Of a stretch of 64,000 bases of DNA, positions 56,129 through 64,000 are shown piece by piece (the stretch's first letter is position 1; each line of letters begins with the position of its first letter). The translations under genes and the position numbers were made by a program. The notes under the pieces were generated by a model that saw only the letters and a program-made list of their open reading frames with translations, was not told the origin of the DNA and searched no databases. The DNA comes from Arsukibacterium sp. (lineage in GTDB: Bacteria; Pseudomonadota; Gammaproteobacteria; Enterobacterales; Alteromonadaceae). The DNA lies in assembly GCF_018402695.1 (NCBI RefSeq), contig NZ_JAGYIM010000016.1, positions 310,001-374,000 on the forward strand. The letters run 5' to 3'.

Positions 56129-56998
56129 TTGCTGTTAACCCTGCTGGCGCTTATCGCCTTTGCAGGTAATTCGTTACTGTGCCGCGCAGCACTGGCCCAT
56201 ACCCAGATAGATGCCGCCAGCTTTACAACTATCAGGTTGTTATCAGGGGCGGTGGTGTTGTTTGTCCTGGTGGTGCTGCGCAGCGGAGTTAGTAGTGGCA
56301 GCGTAAGAGGGGCTGGAAACTGGCCGTCGGCGCTGGCGCTATTTGTGTATGCTGCGGCCTTTTCGTTTGCTTATATGCAGTTAAATACCGGCATTGGTGC
56401 ATTAATTTTATTCGGTGCCGTGCAAACCAGCATGATTGCGTATGGCCTGTGGTGTGGTGAGCGCTTTGCTGCAGGACAATGGCTTGGGCTGGCACTGGCA
56501 TGTGCCGGCTTAACCGGCTTGTTACTACCCGGGGCATCGGCGCCGCCGCTGATTGGTGCGTTGCTGATGATCGCTGCCGGTATTGCCTGGGGCGTATATT
56601 CGTTGCGCGGCAAAGCTGCGGGCAATCCGCTGCAGGTTACTGCCGGTAATTTTATTCGTACTATCCCTATGACATTGCTGTTATCTGTGCTGTTGTCCAG
56701 ACAATTGTCGGTAGATAGTTCCGGAATATTCTACGCGTTACTGTCTGGAGCTGTAACCTCGGGCGTGGGCTATGCCATCTGGTACAGTGCTGTGCCTTTA
56801 ATTAAAGCAACCACAGCGGCGACAGTGCAGCTAAGCGTGCCCATGCTGGCGGCGCTGGGCGGAGTATTGCTGTTGCAGGAGCCATTAACACTGCGCCTGC
56901 TGCTGGCATCACTGGCGATTTTGGGTGGTATCGCTCTAGTGGTCCTACTGCCCGCTAAGGCAAAACATAAAGTTAGGTCAACATCGGCCAGACGGTAA
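56129..56998 (+). CDS. EamA-type DMT transporter
   Basis: A 289-residue inner-membrane protein with about ten hydrophobic helices in two EamA repeats; family blocks are AGNSLLCRAAL near the N-terminus and SGVGYAIWYSAVPLI. No ATG fits: the frame opens with TTG at 56129, or possibly ATA at 56117, which would give a more typical N-terminus (NRALLLTLLALIAF) and overlap the peptidase stop region. Such carriers export amino acids or metabolites; the substrate is unknown. Probably co-transcribed with the S9 peptidase (8-base gap). Confidence 0.8.
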   Translation: MLLTLLALIAFAGNSLLCRAALAHTQIDAASFTTIRLLSGAVVLFVLVVLRSGVSSGSVRGAGNWPSALALFVYAAAFSFAYMQLNTGIGALILFGAVQTSMIAYGLWCGERFAAGQWLGLALACAGLTGLLLPGASAPPLIGALLMIAAGIAWGVYSLRGKAAGNPLQVTAGNFIRTIPMTLLLSVLLSRQLSVDSSGIFYALLSGAVTSGVGYAIWYSAVPLIKATTAATVQLSVPMLAALGGVLLLQEPLTLRLLLASLAILGGIALVVLLPAKAKHKVRSTSARR

Positions 56999-57205
56999 TT
57001 CAGCTGAATTAACGACACTTGCATCATATCACGTACAGTGATTGCGATACTTGACGGAGCTCCTCAACGTTTTCAACTAATCCTGCTATTTAAAATCACG
57101 CCGCTACAGCAGCTTTTATTCTGTTGCATACCTTGTTTTCTCTGCCACTGCAGTGACACACTGGTTAATGATTTTATCAAAACAACAACCTAACCGGAGA
57201 AGCGA

Positions 57206-58204
57206 ATGGACATGTTATGGGCCTGGATAGGGTTTAATCTGTTTGTGCTGGCACTATTGGCTTTTGACCTGGGCGTACTACACCGCAACTCCAAAGAAAT
57301 AACAGTTAAAGAAGCGCTGTGGCTCAGCCTGGGCTATGTGGTGCTGGCAATGATATTTGCCGCCGGTGTATTCCATTTTATGGGCAGCGAGAGCGGTTAT
57401 CAGTTTGTTACCGGCTACCTTATCGAAAAAAGCCTGAGCGTCGATAATATCTTTGTGTTTCTGCTGGTGTTTATGCATTTTTCGGTACCGCCGAAATATC
57501 AGTATAAAGTACTGTTCTGGGGCATTATTGGTGCCTTGCTGATGCGTGGCACCCTGATTTACGTTGGGGCCAGCGTTATTGAAGCTTTCCACTGGATTAT
57601 TTACCTGTTTGGTGCTTTCTTAATTTTCACCGGTATTAAAATGCTGGTGATGGTAGGGCAGGAACCTGACATGGAAAACAACCGCATTGTGAAGTTTATG
57701 CGCAAACGTTTCAGAGTTACCGACACCTTTGAACAAGATCGTTTTTTTGTCCGCCGCAATGGCTTACTATTTATGACGCCATTATTTATCGTGCTGGTGC
57801 TGATTGAGCTGACTGATTTAGTGTTCGCATTGGACTCTATTCCAGCAATTTTTGCGATCACCACCGACCCGTTTATTGTATATACCGCTAACGTCTTCGC
57901 CATTTTAGGTCTGCGGGCGCTGTATTTTGCGCTGGTGGGTATAATTCATCGCTTCCACTACCTGAAATACGGTCTTTCATTAGTACTTATGGTGGTGGGC
58001 AGCAAAATGATCCTGAATGCGTACTTCGGCGAAAAAGTTATTCCGACAGAAATTGCATTATTGATAACCGCAGTGCTAATTGGTGGTTCAATGGCGATAT
58101 CATTGCTTAAAACCCGCGGTACCAGCGCAGAGCAAGCTCCGGCAGAAACCAAAGCCTGGTGGGTACCGGGCAGCCCGGCAAAAAAGAAAAACGAAAAAAA
58201 ATAG
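57206..58204 (+). CDS. TerC family membrane protein (Alx-like)
   Basis: A 332-residue inner-membrane protein with eight or so helices and the hallmark blocks SLSVDNIFVFLLVF and ELTDLVFALDSIPAIFAITTDPFIVYTAN; both include Asp residues thought to bind metal. TerC proteins export or buffer manganese or calcium and support metal loading of secreted proteins. The C-terminus is lysine-rich. CCGGAG lies 7 bases upstream of the ATG. I looked for a yybP-ykoY manganese riboswitch upstream and saw none. Confidence 0.9.
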   Translation: MDMLWAWIGFNLFVLALLAFDLGVLHRNSKEITVKEALWLSLGYVVLAMIFAAGVFHFMGSESGYQFVTGYLIEKSLSVDNIFVFLLVFMHFSVPPKYQYKVLFWGIIGALLMRGTLIYVGASVIEAFHWIIYLFGAFLIFTGIKMLVMVGQEPDMENNRIVKFMRKRFRVTDTFEQDRFFVRRNGLLFMTPLFIVLVLIELTDLVFALDSIPAIFAITTDPFIVYTANVFAILGLRALYFALVGIIHRFHYLKYGLSLVLMVVGSKMILNAYFGEKVIPTEIALLITAVLIGGSMAISLLKTRGTSAEQAPAETKAWWVPGSPAKKKNEKK

Positions 58205-58291
58205 CACCCGGCGTCGGCGCTGTGCAGACAAAGCATTGTTTCAGCATCTGCCGGGGTATATGTAGGATTTCCCCTTTACAAATACTCAAAC

Positions 58292-58310
58292 GATAATTAT
58301 TATTATTTGC
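58292..58310. promoter_or_regulatory. Fur-like box upstream of the ZIP transporter
   Basis: GATAATTATTATTATTTGC matches the 19-bp Fur consensus at 14 positions, 136 bases before the transporter ATG. Because AT-rich DNA matches this consensus easily, confidence is moderate at best. Confidence 0.35.
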
Positions 58311-58446
58311 GTGTTTACTTGGTTTAATCCTGGACCAACAGCATAACAAGCTTGTGTTCAGAATAAGTGCCTATACTGAATTCTAAATTACAGATAGTTA
58401 TATAAATTTACTGGCCACCTCATAGTCTGTGGTGGCAGGAGCAGGC

Positions 58447-59337
58447 ATGAAGCAATCGTTAATGCAGCCACCCTGGCTTAATGGCCGCAAGGTGTTAGGC
58501 GCCCTGATTATTTTATTGGGTGCCAGTTATGCGATCCAGCAGCTGGTACTGTTAATGCAACAGCAACAAAATGTCCGCTATGCTTTTTATGCTGGAATGG
58601 TTGCGGCAGCGGCTACTGCTGCTGGTGCAACACCGGCATTGTTTATACGACGCTTATCCCAAAAATTGCATGATGTGATGCTCGGCTTCGGCGCGGGCGT
58701 CATGCTGGCTGCCTGCATGTTTTCATTAATTGTGCCAGCTTTAGCTATTCTGGAAAACAGTGGGGCCTCGGCCTGGCGCAGTTCAGGCAGTGTGGCGCTG
58801 GCAATTTTGTTTGGGGCAGCGTTAATGCTACTGGTTGAACGGCTGGTGCCGCATCAGCACTTTATCAAGGAAGAAGACCGCTTACGCGGCTTAAAATTGC
58901 GCCGCAGCTGGTTATTTGTGTTTGCTATTATTTTACATAATATTCCGGAAGGACTGGCTATAGGCGCCTCTTTTGCCAGTGGCGATACCGCTGCGGCAAC
59001 CGCGCTGGCCACCGGTATTGCTATTCAGGACATCCCGGAGGGGCTGGTTGTCGCTATGGCGCTGCTGGCAGCTGGTTACAGCCGCACCCTGGCGGTGGGC
59101 ATGGCGATATTATCGGGCCTGACAGAACCTGTGATGACGGTGCTGGGTGCAGCTGTGTTAGGGGATTCCAGCCTGTTGTTACCCTGGGGCCTGGCGCTGG
59201 CCGCAGGGGCCATGTTGTTCGTGATAAGCCATGAGATGATCCCGGAATCGCACCGTCAGGGCCATGAACTACCGGCGACCACCGGCCTGATGCTGGGCTT
59301 TGTGCTGATGATGCTGCTGGATACTGCACTGGGATAA
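58447..59337 (+). CDS. ZIP-family divalent metal transporter
   Basis: A 296-residue inner-membrane protein with about eight helices and the ZIP signatures AIILHNIPEGLAIG and IAIQDIPEGLVV; His, Asn and Glu residues of these motifs form the metal path. Family members move zinc, iron or manganese into the cytosol (ZupT-like). I start at 58447 with AGGAG upstream; an upstream GTG at 58429 is less likely. A Fur-like site lies in the long leader. Confidence 0.88.
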   Translation: MKQSLMQPPWLNGRKVLGALIILLGASYAIQQLVLLMQQQQNVRYAFYAGMVAAAATAAGATPALFIRRLSQKLHDVMLGFGAGVMLAACMFSLIVPALAILENSGASAWRSSGSVALAILFGAALMLLVERLVPHQHFIKEEDRLRGLKLRRSWLFVFAIILHNIPEGLAIGASFASGDTAAATALATGIAIQDIPEGLVVAMALLAAGYSRTLAVGMAILSGLTEPVMTVLGAAVLGDSSLLLPWGLALAAGAMLFVISHEMIPESHRQGHELPATTGLMLGFVLMMLLDTALG

Positions 59338-59495
59338 GCGCGGCATTAGCTAGTAACCTTTCGACACATTTCATTACAATCTGCTGGTCGGCTTTTCAGT
59401 TAGCCGGCTTGCCTATTGCTGACGTTATTTATTACATTGGGTATTACAAAATTTCACATTTACGTGAAGTGCAGCAATCTACTACAGGTGCCCTA

Positions 59496-62372
59496 ATGAA
59501 AAAAATATTTGTTATCAGTGCGGTAGCACTGGCAGTGCTGACTGGTTGCGCCGGAGAGCGTGCTGCGGTAACGACAGAGCCACGCATGGAGCAGCAGGTT
59601 GCCGGCCAGGTATTAGTCAGCCCGAATGACGAGCGCCAGTATAAAACGCTGGTACTGCCAAATAAGCTGGAAGTGATTCTGGTATCAGACCCTACTACCG
59701 AAAAATCGGCGGCTTCACTGAGCGTTGGCGTTGGTTTACTGCAGGATCCGATGAGCCAGCAGGGCATGGCGCATTACTTAGAACATTTATTATTTATGGG
59801 CACAGAGCGCTACCCCGATCCGGCCTCCTACAACGGCTTTATGTCGCAAAATGGTGGCGCTGCCAATGCCTACACCTGGCTGGACATTACCAACTACATG
59901 TTTCAGATAAATAATCCGTCTTATGATGAGGCACTGGACCGTTTTTCTGATTTCTTCAAAGCACCGTTATTACTGCCGGAATATACCGAGAAAGAACGTA
60001 ATGCCGTTAATGCAGAATGGTCGATGCGCCGGGAAATGGACTTTTTTGGCCAGTTTAAGCTGTCGCGTAGCATGTTTGGTGAGCACCCGGCAAACCGGTT
60101 TTTAATTGGTAATCTGGAAACGCTCAGCGACAAAGAGGGCAGTAAACTGCATGATGAAACAGTAAAGTTTTATCAGCAGTATTATTCTGCCAATACTATG
60201 AAGCTGGCGTTGTTAAGTAATTTACCGCTGGCTGAAATGGAGCTGTTAGCCCGCAAACATTTTGCTGCCATTGAAAACAAAGAAATCGCCAAGCCGGCAG
60301 TTGACACTGAGCTGAATTATCAGGACTTCGGGGCGAAAAGGATCCACTACGTACCGAATGAAGATGTAAAACAGCTGAAGCTGGATTTCACTATCACCAA
60401 TAACAGCGATGAGTTTGCGGTTAAACCGAACGAATTCATTACCTACCTGCTCGGCTCTGAAATGCCGGGGTCGCCGGCGCAGCAACTGAAAGCACTGGGC
60501 TTAATTTCATCATTATCGGCCAGTGCAGAACCAGGCGCTTACGGTAACTATGGCAGTCTGACTATTGATATCAATTTGACTGACAGTGGTATGACGCAGC
60601 GTGAGGCCATTATTGCCACCGTGATGCAGTATCTGGAGCTGATAAAACGCGACGGGGTCGACAGCAAGTATTTCAGTGAAATTCAAACCAGTCTGGCCAA
60701 CCGCTTTCGTTTTCTGGAAAAAACCGATGGTTTCGGTTATGTCTCTAACCTGGCGCATGCCATGCAGTTTGTGCCTGCCCAGCATGCGGTAAATGCCCCC
60801 TATCATTACGAGCGGTTTGACGCGGCAGCGATCAACCGGGTGCTGCAGCAGCTGAAACCAGAAAGTTTGCGGGTGTGGTATATCAGTCAGCAGGAACCTT
60901 TTGACAGCGAATTGCATTTCTATGATGGCCGTTACAAAATTACCGACATCAGCGAGCAGGAAATTGCCAGCTGGCAGCAAAGCCCGATTGCTACTAACTT
61001 ACCCGCTGTGAACCGGTTATTACCGGAGAATTTTGAATTGCGAGCGCCGGCACAGGCGGATAAACCAGAACTGGTGGTAGAAGACAAAGGCATTAAAGCC
61101 TGGTTGTATCCCAGCCAGCAGTTTGCCAGCCAGCCCAGAGGCCGGCTGAACATTTTTCTGAACAGCCCGGCAGCATTGCAGGATGCTAAAGCGAAAGTGA
61201 TGTTTGCGCTGTGGCAGGATTTATATAACCTGGAGCAAAGTGTGCTGGCAACCGAAGCCTCAGTGGCCGGGATGGACTTATCGCTGAATGACAATAATGG
61301 TCTGGTACTAAGTCTTGGTGGCTTTACCGATAAACAGCCACAGCTGTTAAAACAGGCACTGGCTGGGTTAACCCCCGAAGTAACTGCAGAACGGTTTAGT
61401 CAGGCGGTAGACCGTTATGTCCGGGGTATCCGCAATTTACAGCGGCGTTTCCCGTTTCAACAGGCATTTATGGCGTTTAACAGCCTGTACCGGGGCGGCA
61501 ACTATAATAATGAGCAGTTAATTGCCAGTGCTGAGCAATTAACGGCGGCCGATTTACAGCAGTTTATGCAGCAGGTACTGGCGAATCACCAGCTGCGTAT
61601 TTTCGCGTTTGGTAATTATAATCAGGAAGATGTTAAGCAGCTGGTAAATACTATCGCTGCCAGGTTGCCGACAGAGCGGACAACCCTGGCTTATACCCGC
61701 AGCCCGGTATGGCAACCTGCGCCAGGTGAGGTTATAAGCTTGCAGCAAGATTTAGTGGTGGCGGATGTGGCAGTCGTGGATATGCATATTCACCCGGACC
61801 CGTCAGTTAAACAGCTGGCCCGCGGCCGGCTGTTACAAAGTCATTTTTCCAATAAAGCCTTTGACACCCTGCGTACCGAAGAGCAATTAGCCTATGCCGT
61901 GGGCGGCGCTGCCGTCAGTGTTGAAGATTACACCGGCTTCGGCTTATATATTCAAACCCCGGTTAAGCCGGTAGCGGATATGCAGCAACGGTTTGATGAC
62001 TTTAAGCAGCAATACTGGCAAATCCTGCAACAGCTGGACAATGCCGGCTTTGAACAGTTAAAACAAAGCTTACTGGTAAGCCTGAAAGAGCCACCGAAAA
62101 ACTTGCAGGAGGAAATGGCGCCGCTGATCAGCGACTGGTATCAGGAAAAGTTTGACTTCGACAGCAAGCAAAAACTGATAGCCGAAGTGGAAAAACTGAC
62201 CCTGGACGAGGTAAAAGCCTTTTATCAGGAAACCCTGTTAAATAAGGAAGCCGCCCGGATTTCAGTGCAAATGCGTGGTACCGGTTTCAGTCAGCAACCT
62301 TTTGCTGAAATCGAAGGCCAGCAGGTGATCACCGATTTAGCTGAGTTTCACCGGCAGATGAAAACGCAGTAA
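59496..62372 (+). CDS. Pitrilysin-like M16 metallopeptidase, lipoprotein
   Basis: A 958-residue insulinase-family protease with a lipobox (LTGC, Cys near residue 17), so anchored in the periplasm. The inverted zinc motif HYLEH is at H93, E96 and H97, and a further Glu sits in NAVNAEWSMRRE. It has the four-domain length of pitrilysin (PtrA, 962 residues) and should cut medium-size peptides. I use the ATG at 59496 (AGGTG upstream), since earlier frames lack signals. A terminator follows the gene. Confidence 0.9.
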   Translation: MKKIFVISAVALAVLTGCAGERAAVTTEPRMEQQVAGQVLVSPNDERQYKTLVLPNKLEVILVSDPTTEKSAASLSVGVGLLQDPMSQQGMAHYLEHLLFMGTERYPDPASYNGFMSQNGGAANAYTWLDITNYMFQINNPSYDEALDRFSDFFKAPLLLPEYTEKERNAVNAEWSMRREMDFFGQFKLSRSMFGEHPANRFLIGNLETLSDKEGSKLHDETVKFYQQYYSANTMKLALLSNLPLAEMELLARKHFAAIENKEIAKPAVDTELNYQDFGAKRIHYVPNEDVKQLKLDFTITNNSDEFAVKPNEFITYLLGSEMPGSPAQQLKALGLISSLSASAEPGAYGNYGSLTIDINLTDSGMTQREAIIATVMQYLELIKRDGVDSKYFSEIQTSLANRFRFLEKTDGFGYVSNLAHAMQFVPAQHAVNAPYHYERFDAAAINRVLQQLKPESLRVWYISQQEPFDSELHFYDGRYKITDISEQEIASWQQSPIATNLPAVNRLLPENFELRAPAQADKPELVVEDKGIKAWLYPSQQFASQPRGRLNIFLNSPAALQDAKAKVMFALWQDLYNLEQSVLATEASVAGMDLSLNDNNGLVLSLGGFTDKQPQLLKQALAGLTPEVTAERFSQAVDRYVRGIRNLQRRFPFQQAFMAFNSLYRGGNYNNEQLIASAEQLTAADLQQFMQQVLANHQLRIFAFGNYNQEDVKQLVNTIAARLPTERTTLAYTRSPVWQPAPGEVISLQQDLVVADVAVVDMHIHPDPSVKQLARGRLLQSHFSNKAFDTLRTEEQLAYAVGGAAVSVEDYTGFGLYIQTPVKPVADMQQRFDDFKQQYWQILQQLDNAGFEQLKQSLLVSLKEPPKNLQEEMAPLISDWYQEKFDFDSKQKLIAEVEKLTLDEVKAFYQETLLNKEAARISVQMRGTGFSQQPFAEIEGQQVITDLAEFHRQMKTQ

Positions 62373-62391
62373 CCGGCGTTTATCCGTTAAA

Positions 62392-62415
62392 GCGCAGCTT
62401 CGGCTGCGTTTTTTT
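62392..62415 (+). terminator. Intrinsic terminator of the M16 peptidase gene
   Basis: CGCAGC, stable tetraloop TTCG, GCTGCG, then seven T. A compact, strong terminator 21 bases after the stop codon. Confidence 0.9.
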
Positions 62416-62690
62416 ATTGATATTGTGAAAAAAGTTCGAGTAATCACTTTAAACGCCTGTTAGCTTTAACCAATTCTGACAACAACGTTCAGCAGCTGTT
62501 AATCCTGCGCTAATGAGTTCTCACACCACATGCCTGGAAATTATTTAAACACCAGCGCAAGCCATAGCGCCGCTTAGCCCTTATAGTCCCGAAAACTGCC
62601 TCTTGCAATCAGTGGCTACTGTTCTATTTTTGTTCACTGAGTCAGGACAGCATTACCCCAATAAAAATAAGATAAAGACGAGGAACTGTA
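62416..62690. other. Intergenic region without a recognisable gene
   Basis: This 275-base stretch between the terminator and the lipase-like gene holds no convincing ORF, RNA or repeat. It should contain the promoter of the downstream gene; a GAGGAAC ribosome site lies at its end. Confidence 0.5.
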
Positions 62691-63758
62691 ATGAAAAAAT
62701 TAACAAGGCTGCTCTCGGCAGCGCTTCTTGGCGGCCTCGCCGTCAGCTTTAACCTCTGTGCCGCCGTTGGCGGTTATCCGGTGGTACTGGTGCATGGTTT
62801 ACAACCCGAGCAACTGGCCAGCCGGCCCAATGCCAGCGAAGTCAGCAGCGATGGTGCAGCTTACTGGCAGGCCTACTGGCGCGACCGGGCCGATGTGCGG
62901 ATTGACTGGCCGGCCCATGAGCGGGTTGCCGGTAAAATTGCCAGTGACTATGTCTGGCCAAAACTGCAGCAACTGTCGGTAAATGGTACTTGCGCCAATG
63001 GCTGTATTTTTGTTTCGCACTCCACCGGCGATTTAGTGACCCGCTATCTGCTGGATAATCAGGCGTTGTGGCTGCAGAATGCCGGTTTGCAACCGCTCAA
63101 TATTGTCGCCACCTTTGACTTCGCCGGCGCGGGAGGGGGTTCTGAGCTGGCCGATTTGGCCGTAAATGTCGCCAGTGGCTCGGGCCTTATCGACTTTACC
63201 TTGCGGCTGGCGCTGGCCGCCTGGCTTGGCGAGATACCTAACGCTGGCACGGTGGGCGTTCTGAATGACTTGCGGGTAAACAGTGCCCGTCAGCTGGCGT
63301 CGTTTCCGGATAGCCGGGTGCCGCGCTTACGCTTTGTTGGCGCCGGCTCTGATTACCTCGGGGCCACCGGGCCATTTTTACCCGGTACAGATGATGGTGT
63401 GGTAGCCAGTCACTCTACCTGTGGTGCGGCGACGGCAGGTAACTTCGGCAGCTGCTCGGCCAGTGTCGCCTTTGACGGCAAGCTGGCTAGTCAGAGCAAT
63501 GGGGTGCGTAGTTTTATGCCTTACCATTATCCGTTGTTAATGAGCGAAGGCTATAGTCATGGTGGCTTAATCGCAAATCAGGTTCAGGATGAAGTCACTG
63601 CCGCCAATAGCAGTGCAGGTTATTTAAATAACGACAGTCTGCAGTTCAGTACCTATGATGAAAAACGTGGCTGGTGGATATTCAGCTCGCGCTACCGGGT
63701 AGTGCGTAACTCGAACAATACCAGCATGTCGGCGCTGGTGTATCAGGCGGCAAATTAA
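62691..63758 (+). CDS. Secreted lipase/esterase-like alpha/beta hydrolase
   Basis: A 355-residue protein with a Sec signal (about 24 residues). The hydrolase fold shows VVLVHGLQ (oxyanion region) and the nucleophile S111 in VSHSTGDLV, a variant of GxSxG with Ser in the first position. Late Asp (GTDDGVVAS) and His residues (YSHGGLI) could complete the triad. It resembles bacterial triacylglycerol lipases in layout but I cannot assign the subfamily. The next gene starts 17 bases on and is cut by the window edge. Confidence 0.75.
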   Translation: MKKLTRLLSAALLGGLAVSFNLCAAVGGYPVVLVHGLQPEQLASRPNASEVSSDGAAYWQAYWRDRADVRIDWPAHERVAGKIASDYVWPKLQQLSVNGTCANGCIFVSHSTGDLVTRYLLDNQALWLQNAGLQPLNIVATFDFAGAGGGSELADLAVNVASGSGLIDFTLRLALAAWLGEIPNAGTVGVLNDLRVNSARQLASFPDSRVPRLRFVGAGSDYLGATGPFLPGTDDGVVASHSTCGAATAGNFGSCSASVAFDGKLASQSNGVRSFMPYHYPLLMSEGYSHGGLIANQVQDEVTAANSSAGYLNNDSLQFSTYDEKRGWWIFSSRYRVVRNSNNTSMSALVYQAAN

Positions 63759-63775
63759 CAGGTGTGGCTTAAGCA

Positions 63776-64000
63776 GTGAAGAAAGTCATCATGGTCGTAC
63801 TGGCCCTGGCAGCATTGCTGTCAGGCCTGTGGTTATTCTGGCGTGCATCAGACCAGCCAGCTCATCCGGTAACAGTGCCAGAAGTCGCCACCATAGCCGT
63901 GCAGCCTGCTGCAACGGCCAAAGCTAAAGCGCCAGTCAAGCCTACCATTACCGTTACCGAACGGCTGCCGGAGCCGGTCAGCGACAGTTTTAAGTTACTG
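63776..64000 (+). CDS. Membrane-anchored protein, partial (window edge); possible lipase chaperone
   Basis: An open frame from GTG at 63776 (or ATG at 63791) runs off the end. The visible 75 residues are a single N-terminal transmembrane helix (VVLALAALLSGLWLFW) and an Ala/Pro/Thr-rich periplasmic linker, then ERLPEPVSDSFKLL. Position right after a lipase-like gene and this layout resemble the lipase-specific foldases (Lif), but the diagnostic RxxFDY motif would lie beyond the window. Other anchored periplasmic proteins fit as well. Confidence 0.5.
   Translation, partial: MKKVIMVVLALAALLSGLWLFWRASDQPAHPVTVPEVATIAVQPAATAKAKAPVKPTITVTERLPEPVSDSFKLL

Noticed and set aside
56999-57205. yybP-ykoY manganese riboswitch before terC
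   Set aside because: The conserved GC-rich core motifs of this riboswitch are not present on the plus strand here.

Overview
The window reads as chromosome of a heterotrophic aquatic gammaproteobacterium of the Alteromonadales type; gene content and protein style recall Rheinheimera or Arsukibacterium, which is an inference from family composition and not a database match. Nothing looks like a phage, plasmid, insertion sequence or CRISPR array. Most of the DNA is dense core or soft-core coding sequence with GC-rich third positions, and there is one tRNA gene.

Layout. 0.1-1.7 kb (minus): uracil-DNA glycosylase, DUF2784 membrane protein, gamma-glutamylcyclotransferase-like protein and a small lipoprotein. 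1.8-6.8 kb (minus): the leucine operon leuABCD, preceded by a readable leucine-rich leader peptide and attenuator. leuA carries an apparent one-base deletion that breaks its reading frame. 7-8.4 kb: a zinc-peptidase-like lipoprotein and tRNA-Leu(UAA). 8.5-11.6 kb (minus): a GbsR-type regulator with cydA and cydB (short Q-loop cytochrome bd), with an FNR-like site and a perfect 18-bp palindrome at the promoter. 11.6-15.1 kb: small ORFs, a PA2778/PA2779-type peptidase and partner pair (peptidase gene frameshifted) and an exported M24 peptidase. 15.2-19.9 kb: PPP-like phosphatase, GAF-PAS-GGDEF diguanylate cyclase, adenosine deaminase and a small membrane protein.

19.9-23.3 kb (plus): the three-gene GlrK-QseG-GlrR two-component system with a sigma-54 activator. 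23.3-29.0 kb: DUF2288, thioesterases, an RDD protein, GGT plus a cupin_8 protein, and a 2OG-Fe oxygenase. 29.1-33.8 kb: two divergent TonB-dependent receptors with Fur-like boxes between them. 33.9-39.0 kb: ElaA, a Tat-exported PhoX phosphatase and a large propeller-like lipoprotein. 39.2-45.4 kb (minus): an apparent operon of porin, BCCT transporter, CNB-CBS-DUF294 regulator and DnaQ-like exonuclease. 45.5-53.8 kb: cysM, a TrmH-type methyltransferase, an HPF-like protein, an amidohydrolase, fumC, an S10 peptidase and a two-subunit bacterioferritin. 54-64 kb: oligopeptidase B-like S9 peptidase, DMT transporter, TerC, ZIP transporter, M16 pitrilysin-like lipoprotein, a lipase-like hydrolase and the start of a membrane-anchored protein cut by the window edge.

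Themes. The segment is rich in exported or lipid-anchored peptidases (DUF885-like, C39-like, M24, S10, S9, M16, GGT), which fits a peptide-feeding lifestyle. Iron handling (two TonB receptors, split-function bacterioferritins, a ZIP transporter with a Fur-like site) is a second theme. Two genes, leuA and the C39 peptidase, each lack exactly one base in a short homopolymer; this could be real inactivation or indel error in the assembly and should be settled first.
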